A DNA stretch of 64,000 bases from Petrolisthes cinctipes (lineage: Eukaryota > Arthropoda > Malacostraca > Decapoda > Porcellanidae): NCBI GenBank assembly GCA_033782935.1, contig JAWQEG010000129.1, positions 997,001 through 1,061,000 of the forward strand, read 5' to 3'. A model generated the notes under the pieces. The model saw only the letters and a program-made list of their open reading frames with translations. It searched no databases and was not told the DNA's origin. Position 1 is the first letter of the stretch, and every line of letters begins with the position of its first letter. The position numbers and the translations under genes are program-made. Below are positions 10,012 through 22,771 of the stretch, in pieces.

Positions 10012-10826
10012 CAGGCTCAAAACACCCGAAAATTCGATATTTTGGGGTCCCAGAAGTGATCTGTACATGCCTACTTAGTGCTAGAATATTTTCAAAATAT
10101 TGGCCCAAAAACATGCTAAAAATCGATATTTTAGGTGCCCAAAGTCGATATCTCAAATTCAGGCCCAAAACACCCGAAAGTTCGATATTTTGGGGTCCCA
10201 GAAGCGATCTGTACATGCCTACTCCGTGTTAGAGTATTTTCAAAATACAGGCCCAAAACATACTGAAAATCGATCTTTTAGGTGCCCAAAAGTCGATATG
10301 TGCATGCATCTTCTGTACCCGTTTATATCCCAAATTCAACCTCAAAACACCCTAAAATTCGATACTTTTGGGTCCCAGAAGCGATCTGTACATGCCTACT
10401 CAGTGCTAGAATTTTTTCAAAATATAGGCTCAAAACATGCTAAAAATCGATATTTTAAGTGTCCAAAGTCGATATGTGCATGCATCATCTGTACCCGTTT
10501 ATATCTCAAATTCAGGCTCAAAACTCCCGAAAATTCGATATTTTGGGGTCCCAGAAGCGATCTGTACAGTGCTAGAATATTTTCAAAAAATAGGTCCAAA
10601 ACATGCTAAAAATCGATATTTTAGGTGCCCAAAGTCGATATCTCAAATTCAGGCCCAAAACACCCAAAAATTCGATATTTTGGGGTCCCAGAAGCGATCT
10701 GTACATGCCTACTCCGTGTTAGAGTATTTTCAATATCCAGGCCCAAAACATACTGAAAATCGATGTTTTAGGTGCCCAAAAGTCGATATGTGCATGCATC
10801 TTCGGTACCCGTTTATATTTCAAATT
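10012..10826 (+). repeat. Domain 1 HOR copy 7, internally deleted X, 815 bp
   Basis: Unit order is 148, 177, 176, 137 and 177 bp. Compared with X, one 177-bp and one 147-bp unit (324 bp together) are missing after the first unit, and the junction lies in a continuous unit near 10160-10260. It shares ACACCCTAAAATTC with copy 6. Its last unit shows domain 2-like changes (CGATGTTTTAGG, CATCTTCGGTACC, TTTATATTTC). This copy is the right border of domain 1. Confidence 0.9.
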
Positions 10827-11149
10827 CAGGCTCAAAACACCCGAAAATTCAATCTTTTGGGGTCCCAGAAGTGATCTGTACATGCCTACTTGGTGCTAGA
10901 ATATTTTCAAAATATAGGCCCAAAACATGCTAAAAACCTATATTTTAGGTACCCAAAGTCGATATCTCAATTCATGCCCAAAACACTCGAAAATCCGATA
11001 TTTGGGGGTCCCAGAAGCGAACTGTACATGCCTACTCCGTGTTAGAGTATTTTCAAAATACAGGCCCAAAACATACTGAAAATCGATCTTTTAGGTGCCC
11101 AAAAGTCGATATGTGCATGCATCTTCTGTACCCGTTTATATTTCAAATT
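10827..11149 (+). repeat. Transition units between domains 1 and 2
   Basis: Two units of 146 and 177 bp lie here. The first is the earliest example of a domain 2 variant: it has GGTACCCAAAGTCGATATC and then CTCAATTCATGCCC, one A shorter than usual, followed by ACACTCGAAAATCCG. No such unit occurs further left. Confidence 0.85.
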
Positions 11150-12640
11150 CAGGCTCCAAACACCGGAAAATTCGATATTTTTGAGTCCCAGAAGCGATCT
11201 GTACATCTCTACTCCTAGTTAAAATGTTTTCAAGATACAGACCCAAAACATGCTCAAAATCGATATTTTAGGTGCCCAAAAGTCGATATGTGCATGCATC
11301 TTCTGTACCCGATTACATCTCAAATTGAGGCTCAAAATACCCGAAAATTCGATATTTTTGGGTCCCAGAAGCGATCTGTACATGCCTACTCAGTGCTAGA
11401 ATATTTTCAAAATATAGGCCCAAAACATGCTAAAAATCGATATTTTAGGTGCCCAAAGTCGATATCTCAAATTCAGGCCCAAAACACCCAAAAATTCGAT
11501 ATTTTGGAGTCCCAGAAGCGAACTGTAGGTGTATACTCCGTGTTAGAGTATTTTCAAAATACAGGCCCAAAACATACTGAAAATTGATCTTTTAGGTGCC
11601 CAAAAGTCGATATGTGCATGCATCTTCTGTACCCGTTTATATCCCAAATTCAACCTCAAAACACCCGAAAATTCGATACTTTTGGTTCCCAGAAGCGATC
11701 TGTACATGCCTACTCAGTGCTAGAATTTTTTCAAAATATAGGCTCAAAACATGCTAAAAATCGATATTTTAAGTGTCCAAAGTCGATATGTGCATGCATC
11801 ATCTGTACCCGTTTATATCTCAAATTCAGGCTCAAAACACCCGAAAATTCGATATTTTTGGGTCCCAGAAGAGATCTGTACATGCCTACTCAGTGCTAGA
11901 ATATTTTCAAAATATAGGCCCAAAACATGCTAAAAATCGATATTTTAGGTGCCCAAAGTCGATATCTCAAATTCAGGCCCAAAACACCCAAAAATTCGAT
12001 ATTTTGTAGTCCCAGAAGCGATCTGTACATGCCTACTCCGTGTTAGAGTATTTTCAAAATACAGGCCCAAAACATACTGAAAATCGATCTTTTAGGTGCC
12101 CAAAAGTCGATATGTGCATGCATCTTCTGTACCCGTTTATATCCCAAATTCAACCTCAAAACACCCGAAAATTCGATACTTTTTAATCCCAGAAGCGATC
12201 TGTACATGCCTACTCAGTGCTAGAATTTTTTCAAAATATAGGCTCAAAACATGCTAAAAATCGATATTTTAAGTGTCCAAAGTCGATATGTGCATGCATC
12301 ATCTGTACCCGTTTATATCTCAAATTCAGGCTCAAAACTCCCGAAAATTCGATATGTTGGGGTCCCAGAAGCGATCTGTACAGTGCTAGAATATTTTCAA
12401 AATATAGGCCCAAAACATGCTAAAAATCGATATTTTAGGTGCCCAAAGTCGATATCTCAAATTCAGGCCCAAAACACCCAAAAATTCGATATTTTGGGGT
12501 CCCAGAAGCGATCTGTACATGCCTACTCCGTGTTAGAGTATTTTCAATATACAGGCCCAAAACATACTGAAAATCGATCTTTTAGGTGCCCAAAAGTCGA
12601 TATGTGCATGCATCTTCTGTACCCGTTTATATCTCAAATT
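11150..12640 (+). repeat. Domain 2 HOR copy, 1,491 bp
   Basis: The copy begins with the marker unit of this domain, recognised by GGCTCCAAACACC, then ACATCTCTACTCCTAGTTAG and TTTTCAAGATACAGACCC. Unit lengths are 177, 147, 177, 176, 147, 177, 176, 137 and 177 bp, which sum to 1,491. The order 147, 177, 176 appears twice, as in the domain 1 Y type. Confidence 0.88.
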
Positions 12641-14287
12641 CAGGCTCCAAACACCCGAAAATTCGATATTTTTGGGTCCCAGAAGCGATCTGTACATCTC
12701 TACTCCTAGTTAGAATGTTTTCAAGATACAGACCCAAAACATGCTCAAAATCGATATTATAGGTGCCCAAAAGTCGATATGTGCATGCATCTTCTGTACC
12801 CGTTTACATCTCAAATTGAGGCTCAAAACACCCGAAAATTCGATATTTTTGGGTCCCAGAAGCGATCTGTACATGCCTACTCAGTGCTAGAATATTTTCA
12901 AAATATAGGCCCAAAACATGCTAAAAATCGATATTTTAGGTGCCCAAAGTCGATATCTCAAAGTCAGGCCCAAAACACCCAAAAATTCGATATTTTGGGG
13001 TCCCAGAAGCGATCTGTACATGCCTACTCCGTGTTAGAGTAATTTCAAAATACAGGGCCAAAACATACTGAAAATCGATCTTTTAGGTGCCCAAAAGTCG
13101 ATATGTGCATGCATCTTCTGTACCCGTTTATATCCCAAATTCAACCTCAAAACACCCGAAAATTCGATACTTTTGGGTCCCAGAAGCGATCTGTACATGC
13201 CTACTCAGTGCTAGAATTTTTTCAAAATATAGGCTCAAAACATGCTAAAAATCGATATTTTAAGTGTCCAAAGTCGATATGTGCATGCATCATCTGTACC
13301 CGTTTATATCTCAAATTCAGGCTCAAAACACCCGAAAATTCGATATTTTTGGGTCCCAGAAGCGATCTGTACATGCCTACTCAGTGCTAGAATATTTTCA
13401 AAATAAAGGCCCAAAACATGCTAAAAATCGATATTTTAGGTGCCCAAAGTCGATATCTCAAATTCAGGCCCAAAACACCCAAAAATTCGATATTTTGTGG
13501 TCCCAGAAGCGATCTGTACATGCCTACTCCGTGTTAGAGTATTTTCAAAATACAGGCCCAAAACATACTGAAAATCGATCTTTTAGGTGCCCAAAAGTCG
13601 ATATGTGCATGCATCTTCTGTACCCGTTTATATTTCAAATTCAGGCTCAAAACACCCGAAAATTCGATCTTTTGGGGTCCCAGAAGTGATCTGTACATGC
13701 CTACTTGGTGCTAGAATATTTTCAAAATATAGGCCCAAAACATGCTAAAAACCGATATTTTAGGTACCCAAAGTCGATATCTCAATTCATGCCCAAAACA
13801 CTCGAAAATCCGATATTTTGGGGTCCCAGAAGCGAACTGTACATGCCTACTCCGTGTTAGAGTATTTTCAAAATACAGGCCCAAAACATACTGAAAATCG
13901 ATCTTTTAGGTGCCCAAAAGTTGATATGTGCATTCATCTTCTGTACCCGTTTATATCTCAAATTCAGGCTCCAAACACCTGAAAATTCGATATTTTTGGG
14001 TCCCAGAAGCGATCTGTACATGCCTACTTGGTGCTAGAATATTTTCAAAATATAGGCCCAAAACATGCTAAAAACCGATATTTTAGGTACCCAAAGTCGA
14101 TATCTCAATTCATGCCCAAAACACTCGAAAATCCGATATTTTGGGGTCCCAGAAGCGAACTGTACATGCCTACTCCGTGTTAGAGTATTTTCAAAATACA
14201 GGCACAAAACATACTGAAAATCGATCTTTTAGGTGCCCAAAAGTCGATATGTGCATGCATCTTCTGTACCCGTTTATATCTCAAATT
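12641..14287 (+). repeat. Domain 2 HOR copy, 1,647 bp
   Basis: This copy starts with the marker unit (ACATCTCTACTCCTAGTTAG near 12694). Near its end it has two units of the GGTACC / TTCATGCCC type (near 13764 and 14093). One A half reads GAGTAATTTCAAAATACAGG near 13037. Confidence 0.85.
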
Positions 14288-16146
14288 CAGGCTCCAAACA
14301 CCGGAAAATTCGATATTTTTGGGTCTCAGAAGCGATCTGTACATCTCTACTCCTAGTTAGAATGTTTTCAAGATACAGACCCAAAACATGCTCAAAATCG
14401 ATCTTTTAGGTGCCCAAAAGTCGATATGTGCATGCATCTTCTGTACCCGTTTATATCCCAAATTCAACCTCAAAACACCCGAAAATTCGATACTTTTGGT
14501 TCCCAGAAGCGATCTGTACATGCCTACTTGGTGCTAGAATATTTTCAAAATATAGGCCCAAAACATGCTAAAAACCGATATTTTAGGTACCCAAAGTCGA
14601 TATCTCAATTCATGCCCAAAACACTCGAAAATCCGATATTTTGGGGTCCCAGAAGCGAACTGTACATGCCTACTCCGTGTTAGAGTATTTTCAAAATAGA
14701 GGCCCAAAACATACTGAAAATCGATCTTTTAGGTGCCCAAAAGTTGATATGTGCATGCATCTTCTGTACCCGTTTATATCTCAAATTCAGGCTCCAAACA
14801 CCTGAAAATTCGATATTTTTGGGTCCCAGAAGCGATCTGTATATGCCTACTTGGTGCTAGAATATTTTCAAAATATTGGCCCAAAACATGCTAAAAACCG
14901 ATATTTTAGGTACCCAAAGTCGATATCTCAATTCATGCCCAAAACACTCGAAAATCCGATATTTTGGGGTCCCAGAAGTGAACTGTACATGCCTACTCCG
15001 TGTTAGAGAATTTTCAAAATACAGGCCCAAAACATACTGAAAATCGATCTTTTAGGTGCCCAAAAGTCGATATGTGCATGCATCTTCTGTACCCGTTTAT
15101 ATCTCAAATTCAGGCTCCAAACACCGGAAAATTCGATATTTTTGGGTCCCAGAAGCGATCTGTACATCTCTACTCCTAGTTAGAATGTTTTCAAGATACA
15201 GACCCAAAACATGCTCAAAATCGATCTTTTAGGTGCCCAAAAGTCGATATGTGCATGCATCTTCTGTACCCGTTTATATCCCAAATTCAACCTCAAAACA
15301 CCCGAAAATTCGATACTTTTGGTTCCCAGAAGCGATCTGTACATGCCTACTCAGTGCTAGAATTTTTTCAAAATATAGGCTCAAAACATGCTAAAAATCG
15401 ATATTTTAAGTGTCCAAAGTCGATATGTGCATGCATCATCTGTACCCGTTTATATCTCAAATTCAGGCTCAAAACACCCGAAAATTCGATATTTTTGGGT
15501 CCCAGAAGCGATCTGTACATGCCTACTCAGTGCTAGAATATTTTCAAAATATAGGCCCAAAACATGCTAAAAATCGATATTTTAGGTGCCCAAAGTCGAT
15601 ATCTCAAATTCAGGCCCAAAACACCCAAAAATTCGATATTTTGTGGTCCCAGAAGCGATCTGTACATGCCTACTCCATGTTAGAGTATTTTCAAAATATA
15701 GGCTCAAAACATGCTAAAAATCGATATTTTAAGTGTCCAAAGTCGATATGTTCATGCATCATCTGTACCCGTTTATATCTCAAATTCAGGCTCAAAACTC
15801 CCGAAAATTTGATATTTTGGGGTCCCAGAAGCGATCTGTACAGTGCTAGAATATTTTCAAAATATAGGCCCAAAACATGCTAAAAATCGATATTTTAGGT
15901 GCCCAAAGTCGATATCTAATATTCAGGCCCAAAACACCCAAAAATTCGATATTTTGGGGTCCCAGAAGCGATCTGTACATGCCTACTCCGTGTTAGACTA
16001 TTTTCAATATCCAGGCCCAAAACATACTGAAAATCGATCTTTTAGGTGCCCAAAAGTCGATATGTGCATGCATCTTCTGTACCCGTTTATATTTCAAATT
16101 CAGGCTCAAAACACCCGAAAATTCGATCTTTTGGGGTCCCAGAAGT
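14011..16146 (+). repeat. 2,136-bp tandem duplication, left copy
   Basis: The sequence matches 16147-18282 at a constant offset of 2,136 bp, with scattered single-base differences such as CCCAAAGTCG against CCCTAAGTCG near 14090/16226 and GGCACAAAAC against GGCCCAAAAC near 14201/16337. It comprises one 823-bp and one 1,313-bp HOR in a shifted frame. The left limit is the last clear difference (AGAAGCG against AGAAGTG). Confidence 0.85.
14288..15110 (+). repeat. Domain 2 HOR copy, short form, 823 bp
   Basis: The marker unit is followed by only a few units, including two with GGTACCCAAAGTCG. An almost identical 823-bp copy lies at 16424. Private differences from that copy include CTGTATATGCC near 14838 and AATATTGGCCC near 14873. 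Confidence 0.87.
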
Positions 16147-16423
16147 GATCTGTACATGCCTACTTGGTGCTAGAATATTTTCAAAATATAGGCCCAAAAC
16201 ATGCTAAAAACCGATATTTTAGGTACCCTAAGTCGATATCTCAATTCATGCCCAAAACACTCGAAAATCCGATATTTTGGGGTCCCAGAAGCGAACTGTA
16301 CATGCCTACTCCGTGTTAGAGTATTTTCAAAATACAGGCCCAAAACATACTGAAAATCGATCTTTTAGGTGCCCAAAAGTCGATATGTGCATGCATCTTC
16401 TGTACCCGTTTATATCTCAAATT
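15111..16423 (+). repeat. Domain 2 HOR copy, 1,313 bp
   Basis: This copy starts with the marker unit (ACATCTCTACTCC near 15164). It is matched by 17247-18559 at an offset of 2,136 bp. Private variants include CTCCATGTTAG near 15671 and ATCTAATATTCAGG near 15915. Confidence 0.87.
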
Positions 16424-18282
16424 CAGGCTCCAAACACCGGAAAATTCGATATTTTTGGGTCCCAGAAGCGATCTGTACATCTCTACTCCTAGTTAGAATG
16501 TTTTCAAGATACAGACCCAAAACATGCTCAAAATCGATCTTTTAGGTGCCCAAAAGTCGATATGTGCATGCATCTTCTGTACCCGTTTATATCCCAAATT
16601 CAACCTCAAAACACCCGAAAATTCGATACTTTTGGTTCCCAGAAGCGATCTGTACATGCCTACTTGGTGCTAGAATATTTTCAAAATATAGGCCCAAAAC
16701 ATGCTAAAAACCGATATTTTAGGTACCCAAAGTCGATATCTCAATTCATGCCCAAAACACTCGAAAATCCGATATTTTGGGGTCCCAGAAGCGAACTGTA
16801 CATGCCTACTCCGTGTTAGAGTATTTTCAAAATAGAGGCCCAAAACATACTGAAAATCGATCTTTTAGGTGCCCAAAAGTTGATATGTGCATGCATCTTC
16901 TGTACCCGTTTATATCTCAAATTCAGGCTCCAAACACCTGAAAATTCGATATTTTTGGGTCCCAGAAGCGATCTGTACATGCCTACTTGGTGCTAGAATA
17001 TTTTCAAGATATAGGCCCAAAACATGCTAAAAACCGATATTTTAGGTACCCAAAGTCGATATCTCAATTCATGCCCAAAACACTCGAAAATCCGATATTT
17101 TGGGGTCCCAGAAGTGAACTGTACATGCCTACTCCGTGTTAGAGTATTTTCAAAATACAGGCCCAAAACATACTGAAAATCGATCTTTTAGGTGCCCAAA
17201 AGTCGATATGTGCATGCATCTTCTGTACCCGTTTATATCTCAAATTCAGGCTCCAAACACCGAAAAATTCAATATTTTTGGGTCCCAGAAGCGATCTGTA
17301 CATCTCTACTCCTAGTTAGAATGTTTTCAAGATACAGACCCAAAACATGCTCAAAATCGATCTTTTAGGTGCCCAAAAGTCGATATGTGCATGCATCTTC
17401 TGTACCCGTTTATATCCCAAATTCAACCTCAAAACACCCGAAAATTCGATACTTTTGGTTCCCAGAAGCGATCTGTACATGCCTACTCAGTGCTAGAATT
17501 TTTTCAAAATATAGGCTCAAAACATGCTAAAAATCGATATTTTAAGTGTCCAAAGTCGATATGTGCATGCATCATCTGTACCCGTTTATATCTCAAATTC
17601 AGGCTCAAAACACCCGAAAATTCGATATTTTTGGGTCCCAGAAGCGATCTGTACATGCCTACTCAGTGCTAGAATATTTTCAAAATATAGGCCCAAAACA
17701 TGCTAAAAATCGATATTTTAGGTGCCCAAAGTCGATATCTCAAATTCAGGCCCAAAACACCCAAAAATTCGATATTTTGTGGTCCCAGAAGCGATCTGTA
17801 CATGCCTACTCCGTGTTAGAGTATTTTCAAAATATAGGCTCAAAACATGCTAAAAATCGATATTTTAAGTGTCCAAAGTCGATATGTTCATGCATCATCT
17901 GTACCCGTTTATATCTCAAATTCAGGCTCAAAACTCCCGAAAATTCGATATTTTGGGGTCCCAGAAGCGATCTGTACAGTGCTAGAATATTTTCAAAATA
18001 TAGGCCCAAAACATGCTAAAAATCGATATTTTAGGTGCCCAAAGTCGATATCTCAAATTCAGGCCCAAAACACCCAAAAATTCGATATTTTGGGGTCCCA
18101 GAAGCGATCTGTACATGCCTACTCCGTGTTAGACTATTTTCAATATCCAGGCCCAAAACATACTGAAAATCGATCTTTTAGGTGCCCAAAAGTCGATATG
18201 TGCATGCATCTTCTGTACCCGTTTATATTTCAAATTCAGGCTCAAAACACCCGAAAATTCGATCTTTTGGGGTCCCAGAAGT
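16147..18282 (+). repeat. 2,136-bp tandem duplication, right copy
   Basis: This is the partner of 14011-16146. Weaker homology to the same pattern continues to about 18,660, so the pair may be the remnant of a longer run. Confidence 0.85.
16424..17246 (+). repeat. Domain 2 HOR copy, short form, 823 bp
   Basis: This is a near-identical partner of 14288-15110. It carries TTTTCAAGATATAGGCCC near 17003, where the partner has AAAATATTGG. Confidence 0.87.
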
Positions 18283-18559
18283 GATCTGTACATGCCTACT
18301 TGGTGCTAGAATATTTTCAAAATATAGGCCCAAAACATGCTAAAAACCGATATTTTAGGTACCCAAAGTCGATATCTCAATTCATGCCCAAAACACTCGA
18401 AAATCCCATATTTTGGGGTCTTAGAAGCGAACTGTACATGCCTACTCCGTGTTAGAGTATTTTCAAAATACAGGCCCAAAACATACTGAAAATCGATCTT
18501 TTCGGTGCCCAAAAGTTGATATGTGCATGCATCTTCTGTACCCGTTTATATCTCAAATT
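17247..18559 (+). repeat. Domain 2 HOR copy, 1,313 bp
   Basis: This is a near-identical partner of 15111-16423. Private variants include CACCGAAAAATTCAATATT near 17258 and GGTCTTAGAAGCG near 18417. Confidence 0.87.
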
Positions 18560-20373
18560 CAGGCTCCAAACACCGGAAAATTCGATATTTTTGGGTCCCA
18601 TAAGCGATCTGTACATCTCTACTCCTAGTTAGAATATTTTCAAGATACAGACCCAAAACATGCTCAAAATCGATATTTTAGGTGCCCAAAAGTCGATATG
18701 TGCATGCATCTTCTGTACCCGTTTATATCTCAAATTGAGGCTCAAAACACTCGAAAATTCGATATTTTTGGGTCCCAGAAGCGATCTGTACATGCCTACT
18801 CAGTGCTAGAATATTTTCAAAATATAGGCCCAAAACAAGCTAAAAATCGATATTTTAGGTGCCCAAAGTCGATATCTCAAATTCAGGCCCAAAACAGCCA
18901 AAAATTCGATATTTTGGGGTCCCAGAAGCGAACTGTAGGTGTATACTCCGTGTTAGAGTATTTTCAAAATACTGGCCCAAAACATACTGAAAATCGATCT
19001 TTTAGGTGCCCAAAAGTCGATATGTGCATGCATCTTCTGTACCCGTTTATATCCCAAATTCAACCTCAAAACACCCGAAAATTCGATACTTTTGGTTCCC
19101 AGAAGCGATCTGTACATGCCTACTCAGTGCTAGAACTTTTTCAAAATATAGGCTCAAAACATGCTAAAAATCGATATTTTAAGTGTCCAAAGTCGATATG
19201 TGCATGCATCATCTGTACCCGTTTATATCTCAAATTCAGGCTCAAAACACCCGAAAATTCGATATTTTTGGGTCCCAGAAGCGATCTGTACATGCCTACT
19301 CAGTGCTAGAATATTTTCAAAATAAAGGCCCAAAACATGCTAAAAATCGATATTTTAGGTGCCCAAAGTCGATATCTCAAATTCAGGCCCAAAACACCCA
19401 AAAATTCGATATTTTGTGGTCCCAGAAGCGATCTGTACATGCCTACTCCGTGTTAGAGTATTTTCAAAATACAGGCCCAAAACATACTGAAAATCGATCT
19501 TTTAGGTGCCCAAAAGTCGATATGTGCATGCATCTTCTGTACCCGTTTATATCCCAAATTCAACCTCAAAACACCCGAAAATTCGATACTTTTGGGTCCC
19601 AGAAGCGATCTGTACATGCCTACTCAGTGCTAGAGTATTTTCAAAATATAGGCTCAAAACATGCTAAAAATCGATATTTTAACTGTCCAAAGTAGATATG
19701 TGCATGCATCATCTGTACACGTTTATATCTCAAATTCAGGCTCAAAACTCCCGAAAATTCGATATTTTGGGGTCCCAGAAGCGATCTGTACAGTGCTAGA
19801 ATATTTTCAAAATATAGGCCCAAAACATGCTAAAAATCGATATTTTAGGTGCCCAAAGTCGATATCTCAAATTCAGGCCCAAAACACCCAAAAATTCGAT
19901 ATTTTGGGGTCCCATAAGCGATCTGTACATGCCTACTCCGTGTTAGACTATTTTCAATATCCAGGCCCAAAACATACTAAAAATCGATCTTTTAGGTGCC
20001 CAAAAGTCGATATGTGCATGCATCTTCTGTACCCGTTTATATTTCAAATTCAGGCTCAAAACACCCGAAAATTCGATCTTTTGGGGTCCCAGAAGTGATC
20101 TGTACATGCCTACTTGGTGCTAGAATATTTTCAAAATATAGGCCCAAAACATGCTAAAAACCGATATTTTAGGTACCCAAAGTCGATATCTCAATTCATG
20201 CCCAAAACACTCGAAAATCCGATATTTTGGGGTCCCAGAAGCGAACTGTACATGCCTACTCCGTGTTAGAGTATTTTCAAAATACAGGCCCAAAACATAC
20301 TGAAAATCGATCTTTTCGGTGCCCAAAAGTTGATATGTGCATGCATCTTCTGTACCCGTTTATATCTCAAATT
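18560..20373 (+). repeat. Domain 2 HOR copy, 1,814 bp
   Basis: Unit lengths are 177, 147, 177, 176, 147, 177, 176, 137, 177, 146 and 177 bp, with starts at 18560, 18737, 18884, 19061, 19237, 19384, 19561, 19737, 19874, 20051 and 20197. The longest HOR of this domain differs from the 1,491-bp form by the added 146 + 177 bp pair at its end. Confidence 0.88.
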
Positions 20374-21693
20374 CAGGCTCCAAACACCGGAAAATTCGAT
20401 ATTTTTGGGTCCCAGAAGCAATCTGTACATCTCTACTCCTAGTTAGAATGTTTTCAAGATACAGACCCAAAACATGCTCAAAATCGATATTTTAGGTGCC
20501 CAAAAGTCGATATGTGCATGCATCTTCTGTACCCGTTTATATCTCAAATTGAGGCTCAAAACACCCGAAAATTCGATATTTTTGGGTCCCAGAAGCGATC
20601 TGTACATGCCTACTCAGTGCTAGAATATTTACAAAATATAGGCCCAAAACATGCTAAAAATCGATATTTTAGGTGCCCAAAATCTATATATCTTAAATTC
20701 AGGCCCAAAACACCCAAAAATTCGATATTTTGGGGTCCCAGAAGCGAACTGTAGGTGTATACTCCGTGTTAGAGTATTTTCAAAATACAGGCCCAAAACA
20801 TACTGAAAATCGATCTTTTCGGTGCCCAAAAGTTGATATGTGCATGCATCTTCTGTACCCGTTTATATCCCAAATTCAACCTCAAAACACCCGAAAATTC
20901 GATACTTTTGGGTCCCAGAAGCGATCTGTGCATGCCTACTCAGTGCTAGAATTTTTTCAAAATATAGGCTCAAAACATGCTAAAAATCGATATTTTAAGT
21001 GTCCAAAGTCGATATGTGCATGCTTCATCTGTACCCGTTTATATCTCAAATTCAGGCTCAAAACTCCCGAAAATTCGATATTTTGGGGTCCCAGAAGCGA
21101 TCTGTACAGTGCTAGAATATTTTCAAAATATAGGCCCAAAACATGCTAAATATCGATATTTTAGGTGCCCAAAGTCGATAGATATCTCAAATTCAGGCCC
21201 AAAACACCCAAAAAATCGATATTTTGGGGTCCCAGAAGCGATCTGTACATGCCTACTCCGTGTTAGAGTATTTTCAATATCCAGGCCCAAAACATACTGA
21301 AAATCGATCCTTTAGGTGCCCAAAAGTCGATATGTGCATGCATCTTCTGTACCCGTTTATATTTCAAATTCAGGCTCAAAACACCCGAAAATTCGATCTT
21401 TTGGGGTCCCAGAAGTGATCTGTACATGCCTACTTGGTGCTAGAATATTTTCAAAATATAGGCCCAAAACATGCTAAAAACCGATATTTTAGGTACCCAA
21501 AGTCGATATCTCAATTCATGCCCAAAACACTCGAAAATCCGATATTTTGGGGTCCCAGAAGCGAACTGTACATGCCTACTCCGTGTTAGAGTATTTTCAA
21601 AATACAGGCCCAAAACATACTGAAAATCGATCTTTTAGGTGCCCAAAAGTCGATATGTGCATGCATCTTCTGTACCCGTTTATATCTCAAATT
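20374..21693 (+). repeat. Domain 2 HOR copy, 1,320 bp
   Basis: This copy starts with the marker unit (ACATCTCTACTCC near 20427). Two short units carry small insertions at the old deletion point: AAATCTATATATCTTAAATT near 20680 and GTCGATAGATATCTC near 21173. These suggest continued slippage in the ATAT tract. Confidence 0.86.
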
Positions 21694-22771
21694 CAGGCTC
21701 CAAACACCGGAAAATTCGATATTTTTGGATCCCAGAAGCGATCTGTACATCTCTACTCCTAGTTAGAATGTTTTCAAGATACAGACCCAAAACATGCTCA
21801 AAATCGATATTTTAGGTGCCCAAAAGTCGATATGTGCATGCATCTTCTGTACCCGTTTATATCTCAAATTGAGGCTCAAAACACCCGAAAATTCGATATT
21901 TTTGGTTCCCAGAAGCGATCTGTACATGCCTACTCAGTGCTAAAATATTTTCAAAATATAGGCCCAAAACATGCTAAAAATCGATATTTTAGGTGCCCAA
22001 AGTCGATATCTCAAATTCAGGCCCAAAACACCCAAAAATTCGATATTTTGGGGTCCCAGAAGCGAACTGTAGGTGTATACTCCGTGTTAGTGTATTTTCA
22101 ATATACAGGCCCAAAACATACTGAAAATCGATCTTTTAGGTGCCCAAAAGTCGATATGTGCATGCATCTTCTGTACCCGATTATATCCCAAATTCAACCT
22201 CAAAACACCCGAAAATTCGATACTTTTGGGTCCCAGAAGCGATCTGTACATGCCTACTCAGTGCTAGAATTTTTTCAAAATATAGGCTCAAAACATGCTA
22301 AAAATCGATATTTTAAGTGTCCAAAGTCGATATGTGCATGCATCATCTGTACCCGTTTATATCTCAAATTCAGGCTCAAAGCACCCGAAAATTCGATATT
22401 TTGGGGTCCCAGAAGCGATCTGTACATGCCTACTCAGTGCTAGAATATTTTCAATATATAGGCCCAAAACATGCTAAAAATCGATATTTTAGGTGCCCAA
22501 AGTCGATATCTCAAATTCAGGCCCAAAACACCCAAAAATTCGATATTTTGGGGTCCCAGAAGCGATCTGTACATGCCTACTCCGTGTTAGAGTATTTTCA
22601 AAATACAGGCCCAAAACATACTGAAAATCGATCTTTTAGGTGCCCAAAAGTCGATATGTGCATGCATCTTCTGTACCCGTTTATATCCCAAATTCAACTT
22701 CAAAACACCCGAAAATTCGATACTTTTGGGTCCCAGAAGCGATCTGTACATGCCTACTCAGTGCTAGAAAT
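21694..22771 (+). repeat. Last, partial HOR copy of domain 2
   Basis: This copy begins with the marker unit (near 21747) and proceeds through the usual 147/177/176 series. Its end cannot be told apart from the start of the 12,084-bp repeat, because the border lies inside a monomer. Variants include TGTATTTTCAATATACAGG near 22090 and GCTAGAAATTTTTC near 22763. Confidence 0.8.

Noticed and set aside
11203..11260. Marker monomer as a transposon insertion
   Set aside because: It aligns along its length with half A of the ordinary unit, differing by substitutions, and has no target-site duplication or terminal repeats. It is a variant monomer.
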